Below, piece by piece: positions 33,837 through 42,085 of a DNA stretch of 64,000 nt. Below the pieces are notes generated by a model. That model was not told where the DNA came from. It did not search any database and saw nothing but the letters and a program-made list of their open reading frames with translations. Numbering within the stretch: the first letter of the stretch is position 1; every line of letters starts with the position of its first letter. Position numbers and translations under genes: made by a program. The DNA is from Xylanibacter brevis ATCC 19188 (GTDB lineage: Bacteria; Bacteroidota; Bacteroidia; Bacteroidales; Bacteroidaceae), in the NCBI RefSeq assembly GCF_000621725.1, contig NZ_JHXM01000012.1, forward strand, positions 1-64,000. The letters run 5' to 3'.

Positions 33837-34237
33837 ATTTAAAACAACTCGAACAGATACCCATTCCTGAAGGACTCTCAGAACGTCTCTCTGCCAAGAT
33901 CGACGAATGGGAGCAACAGGAACTGCAACAACAGCATGCTCGGCAGCACGCCAAACAGCGCAAGCTGTACCCCAGCATGTGGCGCATCACAGCCGTTGCC
34001 GCTTGCATGGCCCTCGTCTTTGGTGTGGGATATCACCTGCTGAGTCAAGACGAGTATCAGAATCTGGCCGAACAAGACACCTACCAGGATCCCGTCAAGG
34101 CACAACAAGAGGCCCAGCGTGCGCTCACACTGCTGGCTGTCAACCTGAACCGCGGCATGGGTCATCTGGAGAAGGCAAAAGCTCTGAGCGACAAGACAGA
34201 ACGAACATTAAACGAACAATTAAACAACTTGAAATAA
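33824..34237 (+). CDS. Single-pass membrane protein, likely anti-sigma factor
   Basis: 137 residues. A charged N-terminal half (about 1-60, with a glutamine-rich stretch) is followed by one membrane segment (ITAVAACMALVFGVGYHLL, about 63-82). A periplasmic helix rich in Gln and Ala contains 'QQEAQRALTLLAVNLNRGMG'. No zinc-binding motif is visible. Position directly after the ECF sigma gene, with a 13-base overlap, and this topology make an anti-sigma role likely. Confidence 0.7.
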   Translation: MDQLNLKQLEQIPIPEGLSERLSAKIDEWEQQELQQQHARQHAKQRKLYPSMWRITAVAACMALVFGVGYHLLSQDEYQNLAEQDTYQDPVKAQQEAQRALTLLAVNLNRGMGHLEKAKALSDKTERTLNEQLNNLK

Positions 34238-34238
34238 C

Positions 34239-34706
34239 ATGAAACAGTCTATCATAAGATTCTTCCTGTGCACGATGGTTGCCCTGTGCAGCCTCAGTGC
34301 CAACGCCCAAGTCAAGGCATTCGAAAAATATGCCGATGCCAAGAACGTCACCTACGTCTATATCTCGAAGTACATGCTGGGATTGGCCGGCAAGAATGCA
34401 GCTCCATCCATCCCCGGTGTCGATATCAAGACGCTGTCCGGCAAGTTGACCGGTATTCAAATCATCACCTGCGAGAATGCCGCCATACAGAAGAAACTGA
34501 AAGGCGAGGTCAAGAGCATCTTGGACAAAGACAACTACGAGTTGCTGATGCAAGTCAACGAAGACGACAGCAAGGTCAACATCTTCCACCACATAAACAA
34601 GTCGCAGTCAGCAGTGCTCATGCAGATCGAGGATGGCCAAGAGCTCACGCTGCTCGTCTTCTCGGGGCATTTCACCCTCGACGACGTGATGAAAATGACA
34701 CAATAA
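34239..34706 (+). CDS. DUF4252-like exported protein 2
   Basis: 155 residues with a signal peptide ending near ANAQV. Its pattern ('VTYVYISKYMLGLAG ... LTGIQIITCENAA ... YELLMQVNEDDSKVNIFHH ... LTLLVFSGHFTLDDVM') parallels the protein at 32793, so the two are paralogues flanking the sigma/anti-sigma pair. It starts one base after the anti-sigma stop. The corrin gene cbiE-cbiT follows after only 12 bases, so corrin genes may be transcribed from the sigma operon. Confidence 0.72.
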   Translation: MKQSIIRFFLCTMVALCSLSANAQVKAFEKYADAKNVTYVYISKYMLGLAGKNAAPSIPGVDIKTLSGKLTGIQIITCENAAIQKKLKGEVKSILDKDNYELLMQVNEDDSKVNIFHHINKSQSAVLMQIEDGQELTLLVFSGHFTLDDVMKMTQ

Positions 34707-34718
34707 CCACCCGTCTGT

Positions 34719-35978
34719 ATGAAGCAAAGATTTATCGTCATAGGTATCACCGACCATCCAGCCCCCTGGTTTCCGCCAGAGGTGCTGGATGTTATTCGTC
34801 ATGGCAGCATCTTCTCTGGAGGCCGTCGCCATCACGAGATTGTAGCGTCATTACTGCCAGAAGATGCTCAGTGGATAGACATTACCGTACCCTTGGACAA
34901 TGTCTTTGAACAGTACCGAGCCACATCAGAACAAGTTATTATCTTCGCCAGCGGCGACCCCTTGTTCTTTGGCTTTGCCAACACCATCCGCCGCAAGATG
35001 CCCGACGCCGAGATGGTGGTCTATCCCGCATTCAACTCGCTTCAGCTGTTGGCCCACCGCCTGCTACTGCCCTATCACGACATGCGCATCGTCTCGCTGA
35101 CAGGACGACCCTGGCCACAGTTCGACCGTGCACTGATCGAACGGGCCGAGAAGATTGGCATCCTCACCGACCGCGAGCACACCCCTGCCGCCATTGCGAA
35201 GCGCATGTTGGAGTATGGCTACAATAATTATATTATGAATATCGGCGAGCATCTTGGCAACCCTCAATTAGAAACTGTCAGCACATGCTCCCTCGAGGAA
35301 GCCGCAAAGAAGGATTTCTCCACACCCAACTGCCTAATCCTAACAACTCCCCTCCCTCGCAGGGAGGGGCTGGGGGTGGGTCTCCTGGGCATGGGTCTCC
35401 CAGATGCTAAATTCACTTTACTCAACGGTCGCGAGAAGATGATTACCAAGATGCCCATCCGCCTGCTCACGCTTCAAGCCCTCGACCTCACCCATCGCCA
35501 CACCCTGTGGGACATCGGTGCCTGCACCGGTAGTGTCAGCATCGAGGCTCGCCGCCTGTTTCCCCACCTCGAGATCCACGCCTTCGAGATTCGTCCTGAG
35601 TGCGAGGCCATCATCCAGGAGAACGCCCGCCGCTTTGGCGCCCCAGGCATCCACCTACACATCGGCGACTTCATGGCATACGACCTCTCACCTCTCACCT
35701 CTCACCTCTCACCTCTCACCTCCCCCGACGCCATCTTCATCGGCGGACATGGTGGTCATCTGAAAGCAATCATAGAAAAGGTGCTGACCGTGTTGACCGA
35801 CGATGGTATCATCGTATTCAATAGCGTCACCTCACCAAAGGTACCAACCAATAGTCGTGCGCTTTGGGACGAGGCCTGCCGGGACTTTGGACTTCAGCAG
35901 GGAGAACCGCTCCACATTCATCTCAACGACTATAATCCTATAGACATACTAACCGCCTCTAAACCACATATACTATGA
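34719..35978 (+). CDS. cbiE-cbiT: Cobalt-precorrin-7 C(5)-methyltransferase and cobalt-precorrin-6B C(15)-methyltransferase (fused)
   Basis: 419 residues. The CbiE part is about 1-205 ('RFIVIGITDHP', 'IIFASGDPLFFGFANTIR', 'AFNSLQLLAHRLLLPYHD'). The CbiT part begins near residue 240, with the SAM motif 'DIGACTGSVSIEARRLFP' at about 265-282 and 'AIFIGGHGGHLKAIIE' near 336-351. This is the CobL arrangement. Residues ~210-222 derive from a palindromic insertion and residues ~323-336 from a 7-bp tandem repeat in a CbiT loop. It follows the DUF4252 gene by 12 bases with no visible promoter, and overlaps the next gene by 4 bases (ATGA). Confidence 0.94.
   Translation: MKQRFIVIGITDHPAPWFPPEVLDVIRHGSIFSGGRRHHEIVASLLPEDAQWIDITVPLDNVFEQYRATSEQVIIFASGDPLFFGFANTIRRKMPDAEMVVYPAFNSLQLLAHRLLLPYHDMRIVSLTGRPWPQFDRALIERAEKIGILTDREHTPAAIAKRMLEYGYNNYIMNIGEHLGNPQLETVSTCSLEEAAKKDFSTPNCLILTTPLPRREGLGVGLLGMGLPDAKFTLLNGREKMITKMPIRLLTLQALDLTHRHTLWDIGACTGSVSIEARRLFPHLEIHAFEIRPECEAIIQENARRFGAPGIHLHIGDFMAYDLSPLTSHLSPLTSPDAIFIGGHGGHLKAIIEKVLTVLTDDGIIVFNSVTSPKVPTNSRALWDEACRDFGLQQGEPLHIHLNDYNPIDILTASKPHIL
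35346..35390 (+). repeat. GC-rich palindromic insertion in cbiE-cbiT
   Basis: CTCCCCTCCCTCGCAGGGAG and a following GGGGTGGGTC part form a palindrome with a short tail. It is read in frame as TPLPRREGLGVG at the CbiE-CbiT boundary. Confidence 0.85.
35685..35719 (+). repeat. Coding microsatellite, five copies of CTCTCAC
   Basis: Five perfect 7-bp units in the CbiT coding part, translated LSPLTSHLSPLT. Because 7 is not a multiple of 3, gain or loss of one unit would shift the frame and truncate CbiT. Confidence 0.9.
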
Positions 35979-37114
35979 GACAAGACATCGCCATCTACAC
36001 ACTGACGTCCGAACTGCACAACGAGCATGCCGTGACCACCATGACAACAGCTTTTCTGGAGAGTCTGGAAATAGACTATCTGCTGAAAGGCACCGACTAT
36101 AGCGACTATGGCAGTCATGCGCTCAACCTGATATATGTCCGCACAGGTGGCACCGAAGGCATCTTCCGCCGTTTACTGCCTGAGCTGCAGGATAAGAGTC
36201 GCCGTCCGTTCTATCTGCTGACATCGGGAAAGAGCAACTCACTGGCCGCCTCGATGGAGATTCTGTCATTCCTGCGACAGCACAATATCGGTGGCGAGAT
36301 TATACATGGCAACAGCGATTATATGTCGCGCCGCATCCAGCTCTTATCAAAGGTTGAAGAAGCCAGGAAGTCTCTTTTTGGCACGCGGCTGGGCATCATT
36401 GGTGCACCTTCCGACTGGCTTATCTCCAGCCATGCCGACAAAGCGAAGGTGAGAGAGAGGCTGGGAATAGAACTGATAGACATCCCCATGCAGGAACTGC
36501 TTGACGAGATTGGCGAGTCAAAACAGATATACCAGGCACTGAAGGTGCTCATCAACAGATATCAACTGCGGGGCTTTACCCTTCGGTGTTTCGATCTTCT
36601 CACCACCGTAAAAGATACGGGGTGCATGGCTTTAGCCAAACTGAACAGTGAAGGGTATGTGGCTGGTTGCGAGGGTGATGTTCCTGCCATGCTCTCAATG
36701 ATGATTGTCCGTTCGTTGTTGGGGGTGTCAGGCTTTCAGGCCAACCCTTCGCGCATCGACCCGGAGACGGGCGAGCTGCTCTTTGCTCATTGCACCATAC
36801 CACTTGACATGGTAGAGCGCTATGAGCTCGACACCCATTATGAGTCGGGCATCGGCACGGGCATACGTGGCTATATGAAAGAAGGCCCCGTCACCATCTT
36901 CAAGGTCTCGGGCGATCTCTCACGCCACTTCATCGCTGAAGGCCACCTGATTCGTAATGAGTCAAAGCCTGATCTTTGTCGCACCCAACAGGTGATACGT
37001 CTTACGGACAAGAATCTCACCAATAGTTATTTCCTCGCAGATCCAATCGGCAATCACCATATCATCATGCCTGGACACTGCCAAGAACTCTTAGAACAGC
37101 TTTTAGTAAAATGA
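35975..37114 (+). CDS. Fucose/arabinose-isomerase-like protein embedded in the corrin operon
   Basis: 379 residues. The C-terminal half carries the superfamily pattern: C232-E-G-D-V236 in VAGCEGDVPAMLSMMI, then 'GVSGFQANPSRIDPETGELL' and His272-Cys273 in FAHCTIP. The N-terminal half ('IYVRTGGTEGIFRRLLPEL', 'RPFYLLTSGKSNSLAASMEI') resembles the domain that binds phosphate-free sugars in such proteins. It overlaps both neighbours by four bases (ATGA), so it is translationally coupled between cbiE-cbiT and cbiG-cbiF. A sugar isomerase activity makes little sense there. I suspect a role in corrin or lower-ligand ribose chemistry, but that is inference from position only. Confidence 0.75.
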   Translation: MRQDIAIYTLTSELHNEHAVTTMTTAFLESLEIDYLLKGTDYSDYGSHALNLIYVRTGGTEGIFRRLLPELQDKSRRPFYLLTSGKSNSLAASMEILSFLRQHNIGGEIIHGNSDYMSRRIQLLSKVEEARKSLFGTRLGIIGAPSDWLISSHADKAKVRERLGIELIDIPMQELLDEIGESKQIYQALKVLINRYQLRGFTLRCFDLLTTVKDTGCMALAKLNSEGYVAGCEGDVPAMLSMMIVRSLLGVSGFQANPSRIDPETGELLFAHCTIPLDMVERYELDTHYESGIGTGIRGYMKEGPVTIFKVSGDLSRHFIAEGHLIRNESKPDLCRTQQVIRLTDKNLTNSYFLADPIGNHHIIMPGHCQELLEQLLVK

Positions 37115-38958
37115 ACAGAATTTCCATCATACCAATAAGCGAGGCAGGCTGTGCCATCGCTGACACCTTGCAACAACATTTTCCATCGGCCCACATCGTG
37201 AGTCGCGACGCGGTCTCTACCTGCTGGAAGAGCTACGACGCCTTCATCTTTATCGGTGCCATGGGCATCTGCGTGCGCACCATCGCTCCGCTTGTTGCCG
37301 ACAAGCACACGGACCCTGCCGTGGTCTGCATCGACTCATTGGGACAGAATGTCATTTCGGTTCTCTCTGGACATATCGGGGGCGCCAACGACCTGACGCG
37401 CGAGTTGTCGGCCCTGCTCAGCGCCCACGAGGTCATCACCACTCAGAGCGACTGTGCCGGACTGTGGGCGCTCGACACATTCCAAGAACGTTTCAACTGG
37501 CCCGTAGCCAGCGAGATTGAAGACATGAACGACTGCATCTTTGCCTTTGTCAACCGCAAGCCAACAGCCCTGTTGCTGGAAGCACGCGACGAAGGCACCG
37601 ACTATCTGGAAGCAACCAAACCCGACCATGTCACCATCATCCACGACATCAGCGAGGCCGACCCACAGAGGTATCAGCTGCTGATTATCGTTTCGCCCTT
37701 CATACGCCATGCGCCCGATGGAATGCTTGAGCTTCATTTCGTGCCCATGATTGGCACCATCGGCTTCGGCCTGGCGCATCATCCGGCAGACTACCAAGCC
37801 ATCCTGGGTGATATGCACGAAGCCCTTGCCCAGCAAGGCTTCCTGCCCTGTGCCCACCGCTATTGCACCATCGACGTAAAGCAAGACGAGCCCTTCGTGC
37901 AGTTGCTGCGTGAAGAGGGAAAAGAAGTGGTGTTCTTCAGCGCCGACGAGCTGTCACAGATCGACGTTCCCACACCAAGCTCCACCGTCCAGAAACACGT
38001 AGGCACGCCCAGCGTCTGCGAGGCAGCCGCCATCCTCGGCTCAGGCCATGGCACCCTCGTTGTGCCTAAGATAAAAGGAAAGAACTGGACAGCAGCACTG
38101 GGCCTCCCCCAACCCCTCCGAAGGAGGGGAGTGCCACAGGGGCTTGATGGATGTTCGTCAGATCTCCCCTCCTTTGGAGGGGTTGGGGGAGGCTCCCGAG
38201 GAGGATTTATTGAAATTGTTGGTGCCGGCCCTGGCGATCCCGATTTAATAAGTGTGCGAGGCAGGAAGATGCTGGAGCGTGCCGACCTGATTCTCTATGC
38301 CGGTTCGCTGGTGCCCAAGGCATTGACCGAGTGCCATAAGCCTGGTGCCGTGGTGCGCTCGTCGGCCGACATGAATCTGGATGAGCAGTGTGCCCTGATG
38401 AAGAAACACTACGAGCAGGGCCACTTCATTGTGCGCCTGCATACTGGCGACCCCTGCATCTTTGGTGCCATACAGGAACAGATGGCCTTCTTCGACCGCG
38501 AGGGCATGGCATACCACATCACCCCAGGCATTTCGTCGTTCCTTGCTGCCGCTGCCGAGTTGCAGAGTCAGTTTACCATCCCCGAGCGCTGTCAGACCAT
38601 CATCCTCACCCGTGGCGAAGGTCGCACGCCAATGCCCGAGAAGGAACAGCTGCACCTCTTGGCTCGCAGCCAGAGCACCATGTGCATCTTCCTCTCTGCC
38701 GCCATTGTCGATGATGTGCAGCGCCAGCTGTTGCAGGAATATCCCGAGGACACCCCTGTTGCCGCCTGCTATCACCTCACCTGGCCCGACCAGCGCATCT
38801 ATCGCGGTAAACTGAAAGACCTGGCGCGCCTTGTCCACGACAACCATCTCACGCTCACCACCATGCTCGTGGTAGGCGAAGCCATCGACAATCGTCAGGG
38901 ACTCTCTGAGCTATACAACAAACACTTCACCCATCTCTTCCGAGAGGGTGAAGCGTAA
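37111..38958 (+). CDS. cbiG-cbiF: Fusion of cobalt-precorrin-5A hydrolase and cobalt-precorrin-4 C(11)-methyltransferase
   Basis: 615 residues. CbiG occupies about 1-331 ('FIFIGAMGICVRTIAPLV', 'VISVLSGHIGGANDLTREL', 'VCEAAAILGSGHGTLVVPKI'). CbiF occupies about 363-615 ('IEIVGAGPGDPDLISVRG', 'DLILYAGSLVPKAL', 'LHTGDPCIFGAIQEQ', 'ITPGISSFLAAAAEL'). These are consecutive pathway steps: C-11 methylation, then deacetaldehyde opening of ring A. The linker, residues ~332-361, is encoded entirely by a 90-bp inverted repeat pair. It overlaps the preceding gene by 4 bases and ends 21 bases from the convergent ftsZ. Confidence 0.95.
   Translation: MNRISIIPISEAGCAIADTLQQHFPSAHIVSRDAVSTCWKSYDAFIFIGAMGICVRTIAPLVADKHTDPAVVCIDSLGQNVISVLSGHIGGANDLTRELSALLSAHEVITTQSDCAGLWALDTFQERFNWPVASEIEDMNDCIFAFVNRKPTALLLEARDEGTDYLEATKPDHVTIIHDISEADPQRYQLLIIVSPFIRHAPDGMLELHFVPMIGTIGFGLAHHPADYQAILGDMHEALAQQGFLPCAHRYCTIDVKQDEPFVQLLREEGKEVVFFSADELSQIDVPTPSSTVQKHVGTPSVCEAAAILGSGHGTLVVPKIKGKNWTAALGLPQPLRRRGVPQGLDGCSSDLPSFGGVGGGSRGGFIEIVGAGPGDPDLISVRGRKMLERADLILYAGSLVPKALTECHKPGAVVRSSADMNLDEQCALMKKHYEQGHFIVRLHTGDPCIFGAIQEQMAFFDREGMAYHITPGISSFLAAAAELQSQFTIPERCQTIILTRGEGRTPMPEKEQLHLLARSQSTMCIFLSAAIVDDVQRQLLQEYPEDTPVAACYHLTWPDQRIYRGKLKDLARLVHDNHLTLTTMLVVGEAIDNRQGLSELYNKHFTHLFREGEA
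38103..38192 (+). repeat. Inverted repeat pair forming the CbiG-CbiF linker
   Basis: Arms 38103-38131 and 38164-38192, 29 bp each, are inverses with a single mismatch, and each arm is itself palindromic (CCCCTCCGAAGGAGGGG). It is translated in frame as the domain linker. Confidence 0.9.
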
Positions 38959-38979
38959 ATCACTATCCATCAATTCAGA

Positions 38980-40239
38980 CTATTCCGTCACGGTGTTCAT
39001 CAGGTTTCCCAACCACTTTTTCCACCTGTCTATCACCGTGACTTCTTTCTCTTCTTCTTTTGCAGCTGTGGTATCCTCTTGAACGACCACAGCTGGCTCT
39101 GGCTCCTCGGCCACCTTTACATCAAACGTAGGCTCCTGAGTGATCATGTCCCCCATGGTCGGTGTCTTCACCGGTGGACGATACAGTCCCTGTATCAGGT
39201 CCTCATAGTAGTCATCCTCATCGCGATGCACGTCGGTCCTCACCTCTTTTTCCAGCCGGTCTTCCATGCCCGTGGCCAGGATGGTCACCTTGGCATCCTC
39301 GCCCAGCGACTCGTCGGTAGCAGTGCCCCATATCACATCGATGTTCGGGTCCAGCTGGTCGAAGAAGTCATCGATCTCCTGCAGTTCGCGCACAAAAATA
39401 GGATGTTCGTCACTCGAGTAGATGTTAAACAGAATACGCTTCGCCTTGCCGATGTCGTTTCCATAGAGCAGTGGTGAGTCTAGCGCATTCAAGATAGCCT
39501 TCTCCACACGGTGTTCGCCACTGGCGCGTCCCATCGCCATGATGGCGCCACCGCCATCGCGCATGGTTGTCTCCACATCGCGGAAGTCACTCTTGATACC
39601 TCCATCACTGGGCATCACGATGAGTTCCGAAATGCCCTTCACCGCGTCCATCAGTATGTTGTCTGCCCTGTAGAACGCCTCTTTCACCGAGATATCCGAG
39701 TCGGAGTATACGTCGCAGAGTCGCTCGTTATTCACTATCAGCAGTGCATCTACGTTCTTGCGCAGCGCATCCACGCCCTTCAGCGCCTTGATAATTTTTC
39801 GTTTCTTCTCGAAGTAGAACGGGATGGTCACCACGCCCACCGTCAGCAGTCCCATCTCTTTGGCTATGCCAGCCACCACGGGTGCTGCTCCCGTACCGGT
39901 GCCGCCACCCATGCCGGCCGTCACAAACACCATCTTGGTGCTGTCGGCAAACAGTTTCTTGATGCCTTCCTTCACGCTCTCAGCTTCGAAGCGTCCCTTC
40001 TCAGGATTACCGCCCGCCCCCAGGCCTTCGCCCAACTGCAGTTTCACGGGTACCGGCGAACGCGACAACGACTGGCTGTCGGTGTTGCACACGGCATAGG
40101 TCACACCTTCCACGCCTTCCTTATACATGTTGTTCACCGCGTTACAACCGCCACCACCAACGCCTACCACCTTGATGATGCCCTGCATCTTGTCTTCCAC
40201 GTTCTGCATGAACTGTTTCAGTATCTCGTTCTCGTCCAT
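38980..40239 (-). CDS. ftsZ: FtsZ-family GTPase, divergent copy without ftsA
   Basis: 419 residues. The nucleotide-binding loops are intact: GVGGGGCNAVNNM at 26-38 and AGMGGGTGTGAAP at 108-120. The T7 loop, which completes the GTPase site of the next subunit, reads K216-S-D-F-R-D221; the two aspartates remain, but the asparagine expected at the first position is a lysine. The C-terminus lacks the usual FtsA-binding peptide and ends in an amphipathic 'VIDRWKKWLGNLMNTVTE'. No dcw genes are near. It is probably an additional FtsZ, with the main one elsewhere. It starts 3 bases after the stop of the partner gene. Confidence 0.85.
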   Translation of the reverse strand: MDENEILKQFMQNVEDKMQGIIKVVGVGGGGCNAVNNMYKEGVEGVTYAVCNTDSQSLSRSPVPVKLQLGEGLGAGGNPEKGRFEAESVKEGIKKLFADSTKMVFVTAGMGGGTGTGAAPVVAGIAKEMGLLTVGVVTIPFYFEKKRKIIKALKGVDALRKNVDALLIVNNERLCDVYSDSDISVKEAFYRADNILMDAVKGISELIVMPSDGGIKSDFRDVETTMRDGGGAIMAMGRASGEHRVEKAILNALDSPLLYGNDIGKAKRILFNIYSSDEHPIFVRELQEIDDFFDQLDPNIDVIWGTATDESLGEDAKVTILATGMEDRLEKEVRTDVHRDEDDYYEDLIQGLYRPPVKTPTMGDMITQEPTFDVKVAEEPEPAVVVQEDTTAAKEEEKEVTVIDRWKKWLGNLMNTVTE

Positions 40240-40242
40240 ATC

Positions 40243-40833
40243 CTATTTCCCTTCTACGATGATTAATTCCCTTGGCAGCGTTATCAGTTTCAGCCGTTCG
40301 TACCACACGCGTCCGCCAATATGCTTCTGTGTGTGTCCACTGATGATATAGTAGCTGGCGCGATACTCGTCCATCAAGTTCAAGAACACCTTTTTGATTC
40401 TCGAACACTTCTCGTTGATGGCATTATCCAGTGGGTCCACCAGTTTATCCACGCTCTCCCCTATCTTCTCGCGGTCCATCCATCGCGCCGTCTTAGCATA
40501 CAGCTCCATCAGCTCCTGCCTATAATCTCTCAGATGCTTAAACTCAATTCCTTCGGGATGGCGCAGAAACAACAGATATACCGCCTTGTGCACCGGCTGC
40601 AGTTCCACCTCTATATTATTATAGTCCGTCAGTATAAAGCGATAGTCGGCCGTGATGAGCAACCTTGACAGTCGTCCCCGAGCAGCCTCGATGCGCAACT
40701 CCTCTACCAGTGGCACGCCAATAGCCCGCAGCAGCAGGTCCTTTCTACCTGCCGCCACCAGTAGCTCCGTCAGTCGTTTCACCTCCAAAGCCATCTCTTC
40801 TGCCGTCTGCTGTTCACGCGCCATCACATTCAT
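40243..40833 (-). CDS. Unrecognised 196-residue protein coupled to the divergent FtsZ
   Basis: Start chosen at 40833, because the promoter box TACCTTTG (40849-40842, minus) lies within a longer frame that begins at 40857. The protein is soluble and helical, with 'VHKAVYLLFLRHPEGIEFKH' around the middle and several basic/aromatic stretches ('HIGGRVWYERLKLITLPRE') near the end. There is no signal or membrane segment. I do not recognise a named domain. Only 3 bases separate its stop from the ftsZ start, so the two are surely translated from one message and may act together. The transcript would be nearly leaderless. Confidence 0.65.
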   Translation of the reverse strand: MNVMAREQQTAEEMALEVKRLTELLVAAGRKDLLLRAIGVPLVEELRIEAARGRLSRLLITADYRFILTDYNNIEVELQPVHKAVYLLFLRHPEGIEFKHLRDYRQELMELYAKTARWMDREKIGESVDKLVDPLDNAINEKCSRIKKVFLNLMDEYRASYYIISGHTQKHIGGRVWYERLKLITLPRELIIVEGK

Positions 40834-40857
40834 TTCGGCAACAAAGGTACAAAACAA

Positions 40858-41044
40858 ATTCTATATACAAAAATCCTCGCAAGCCTTGCGAAAACAGAAA
40901 AGAAAATAAGCCTAGAATGGTAACCCCTCGGTATTTCTATACAGAAGGGCCATGGTTGTTTTCTTTCTGAGGTTTCTGACTCAGGAAGGAATATCACCGG
41001 TATAGTCAGAAAAGGAAGTTTCTCACTATGATATCAAAGACGCC
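40858..41044. other. Intergenic boundary between the ftsZ unit and the AT-rich island
   Basis: About 190 bases. It holds AAGCCTTGCGAAAA at 40881-40894, an inverse copy of which (TTTTCGCAAGGCTT) lies at 50182-50195 on the other side of the island. Nothing else recognisable. Confidence 0.5.
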
Positions 41045-41875
41045 CTATCTACGATAGACAAGATAGAACTGGTTGGGTCCTCCAATCTTGAACACACGCT
41101 TCTTGGGTGAAAACTCACTGGCACATTTCGTCTCATCCTTTACTAATTCTGTGGCTGCATTCTCCGAATAGTTCTTCACAGACTCCAGCCAAAAGGAGTT
41201 TTCAATAAATGTCAAGGGAGCAGGCCTCTTATCGAAAGAATAAGCGATGCGATTCTTGAAAGTCAACGGTGTTGTTGACAAGCTATAGTCTGCAAAGACA
41301 GCAGTTTTCGACGGGTAATCAATTTTGTTATCACACGTACTTGACGGTTTTTCACATATGCTATATCCTCCAATATACTTAAAGCTATGAGCAGGTATGC
41401 ATATAACCTCTTGTTCCTTGGTCTCTACACCAGATGAAAAGCCATTCTTCTTTTCAGCGTTTAGACCTATGCCGAAGAGAGAAGATGCTACCGAGGAATA
41501 CTGATTGGGCCACCATTTGCCCGCTACAGCATAAGCATTTGATACCGAGTAGCTGTAGCCTACGTTGACCGAAGAGAAAGACTGGTTAGTGAATGTTCTG
41601 TTTAAATAATAGTCGTGCGCTTCACCATCTTTTATAAAGAAAGTCTGCGTCATGTCTATAAAAATATCTTTGTCGGTTTTGTTTTTAAACACGAAACTCA
41701 CAGACCCTTTCTCAGACCAAAGATTGTAGAGCACCTCGCAATCTTCGTTTTCAAATGCCAAGGTGTTTTCCTTTTGCGTTAAGTTTTCCGATTTCACAGT
41801 ATACACCTGATAGAATGGTGTCATACATGAAGTCAGCATCAATGATGCCAGCAAGGCGTAGAATAGATTTTTCAT
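41045..41875 (-). CDS. Unrecognised lipoprotein at the end of the island
   Basis: 276 residues from the ATG at 41875; 47 upstream in-frame codons are rejected because the promoter box TATCTTTG (41925-41918, minus) lies within them. Lipobox LTSC (Cys17). The mature protein is mixed alpha/beta with a 'VGYSYSVSNAYAVAGKWW' stretch and a paired-cysteine region (YSICEKPSSTCDNK). No family recognised. Because it has its own promoter it may be a separate unit, though its direction and AT-rich composition fit the island. Confidence 0.65.
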   Translation of the reverse strand: MKNLFYALLASLMLTSCMTPFYQVYTVKSENLTQKENTLAFENEDCEVLYNLWSEKGSVSFVFKNKTDKDIFIDMTQTFFIKDGEAHDYYLNRTFTNQSFSSVNVGYSYSVSNAYAVAGKWWPNQYSSVASSLFGIGLNAEKKNGFSSGVETKEQEVICIPAHSFKYIGGYSICEKPSSTCDNKIDYPSKTAVFADYSLSTTPLTFKNRIAYSFDKRPAPLTFIENSFWLESVKNYSENAATELVKDETKCASEFSPKKRVFKIGGPNQFYLVYRR

Positions 41876-42085
41876 AATAATATGCCTTAAAAAGTTTATA
41901 ATAGATGTTTCTATTTGCAAAGATATGAGATTCAGACAATATATCCAAATAATTCGCCACACTTTCGATGCCGCAAGGCTTGCAAAAGACGCTTTCACAC
42001 ACGTCTCCAACGGCAAGAACCATTATTAATGTCTCCCAATTGTTCCTATTATGGATTTTGACCATTGACGGAGAAAGAACAATAC

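Noticed and set aside
34268..34909. 213-codon frame on the plus strand
   Set aside because: Shifted-frame shadow of the second DUF4252 gene and the start of cbiE-cbiT.
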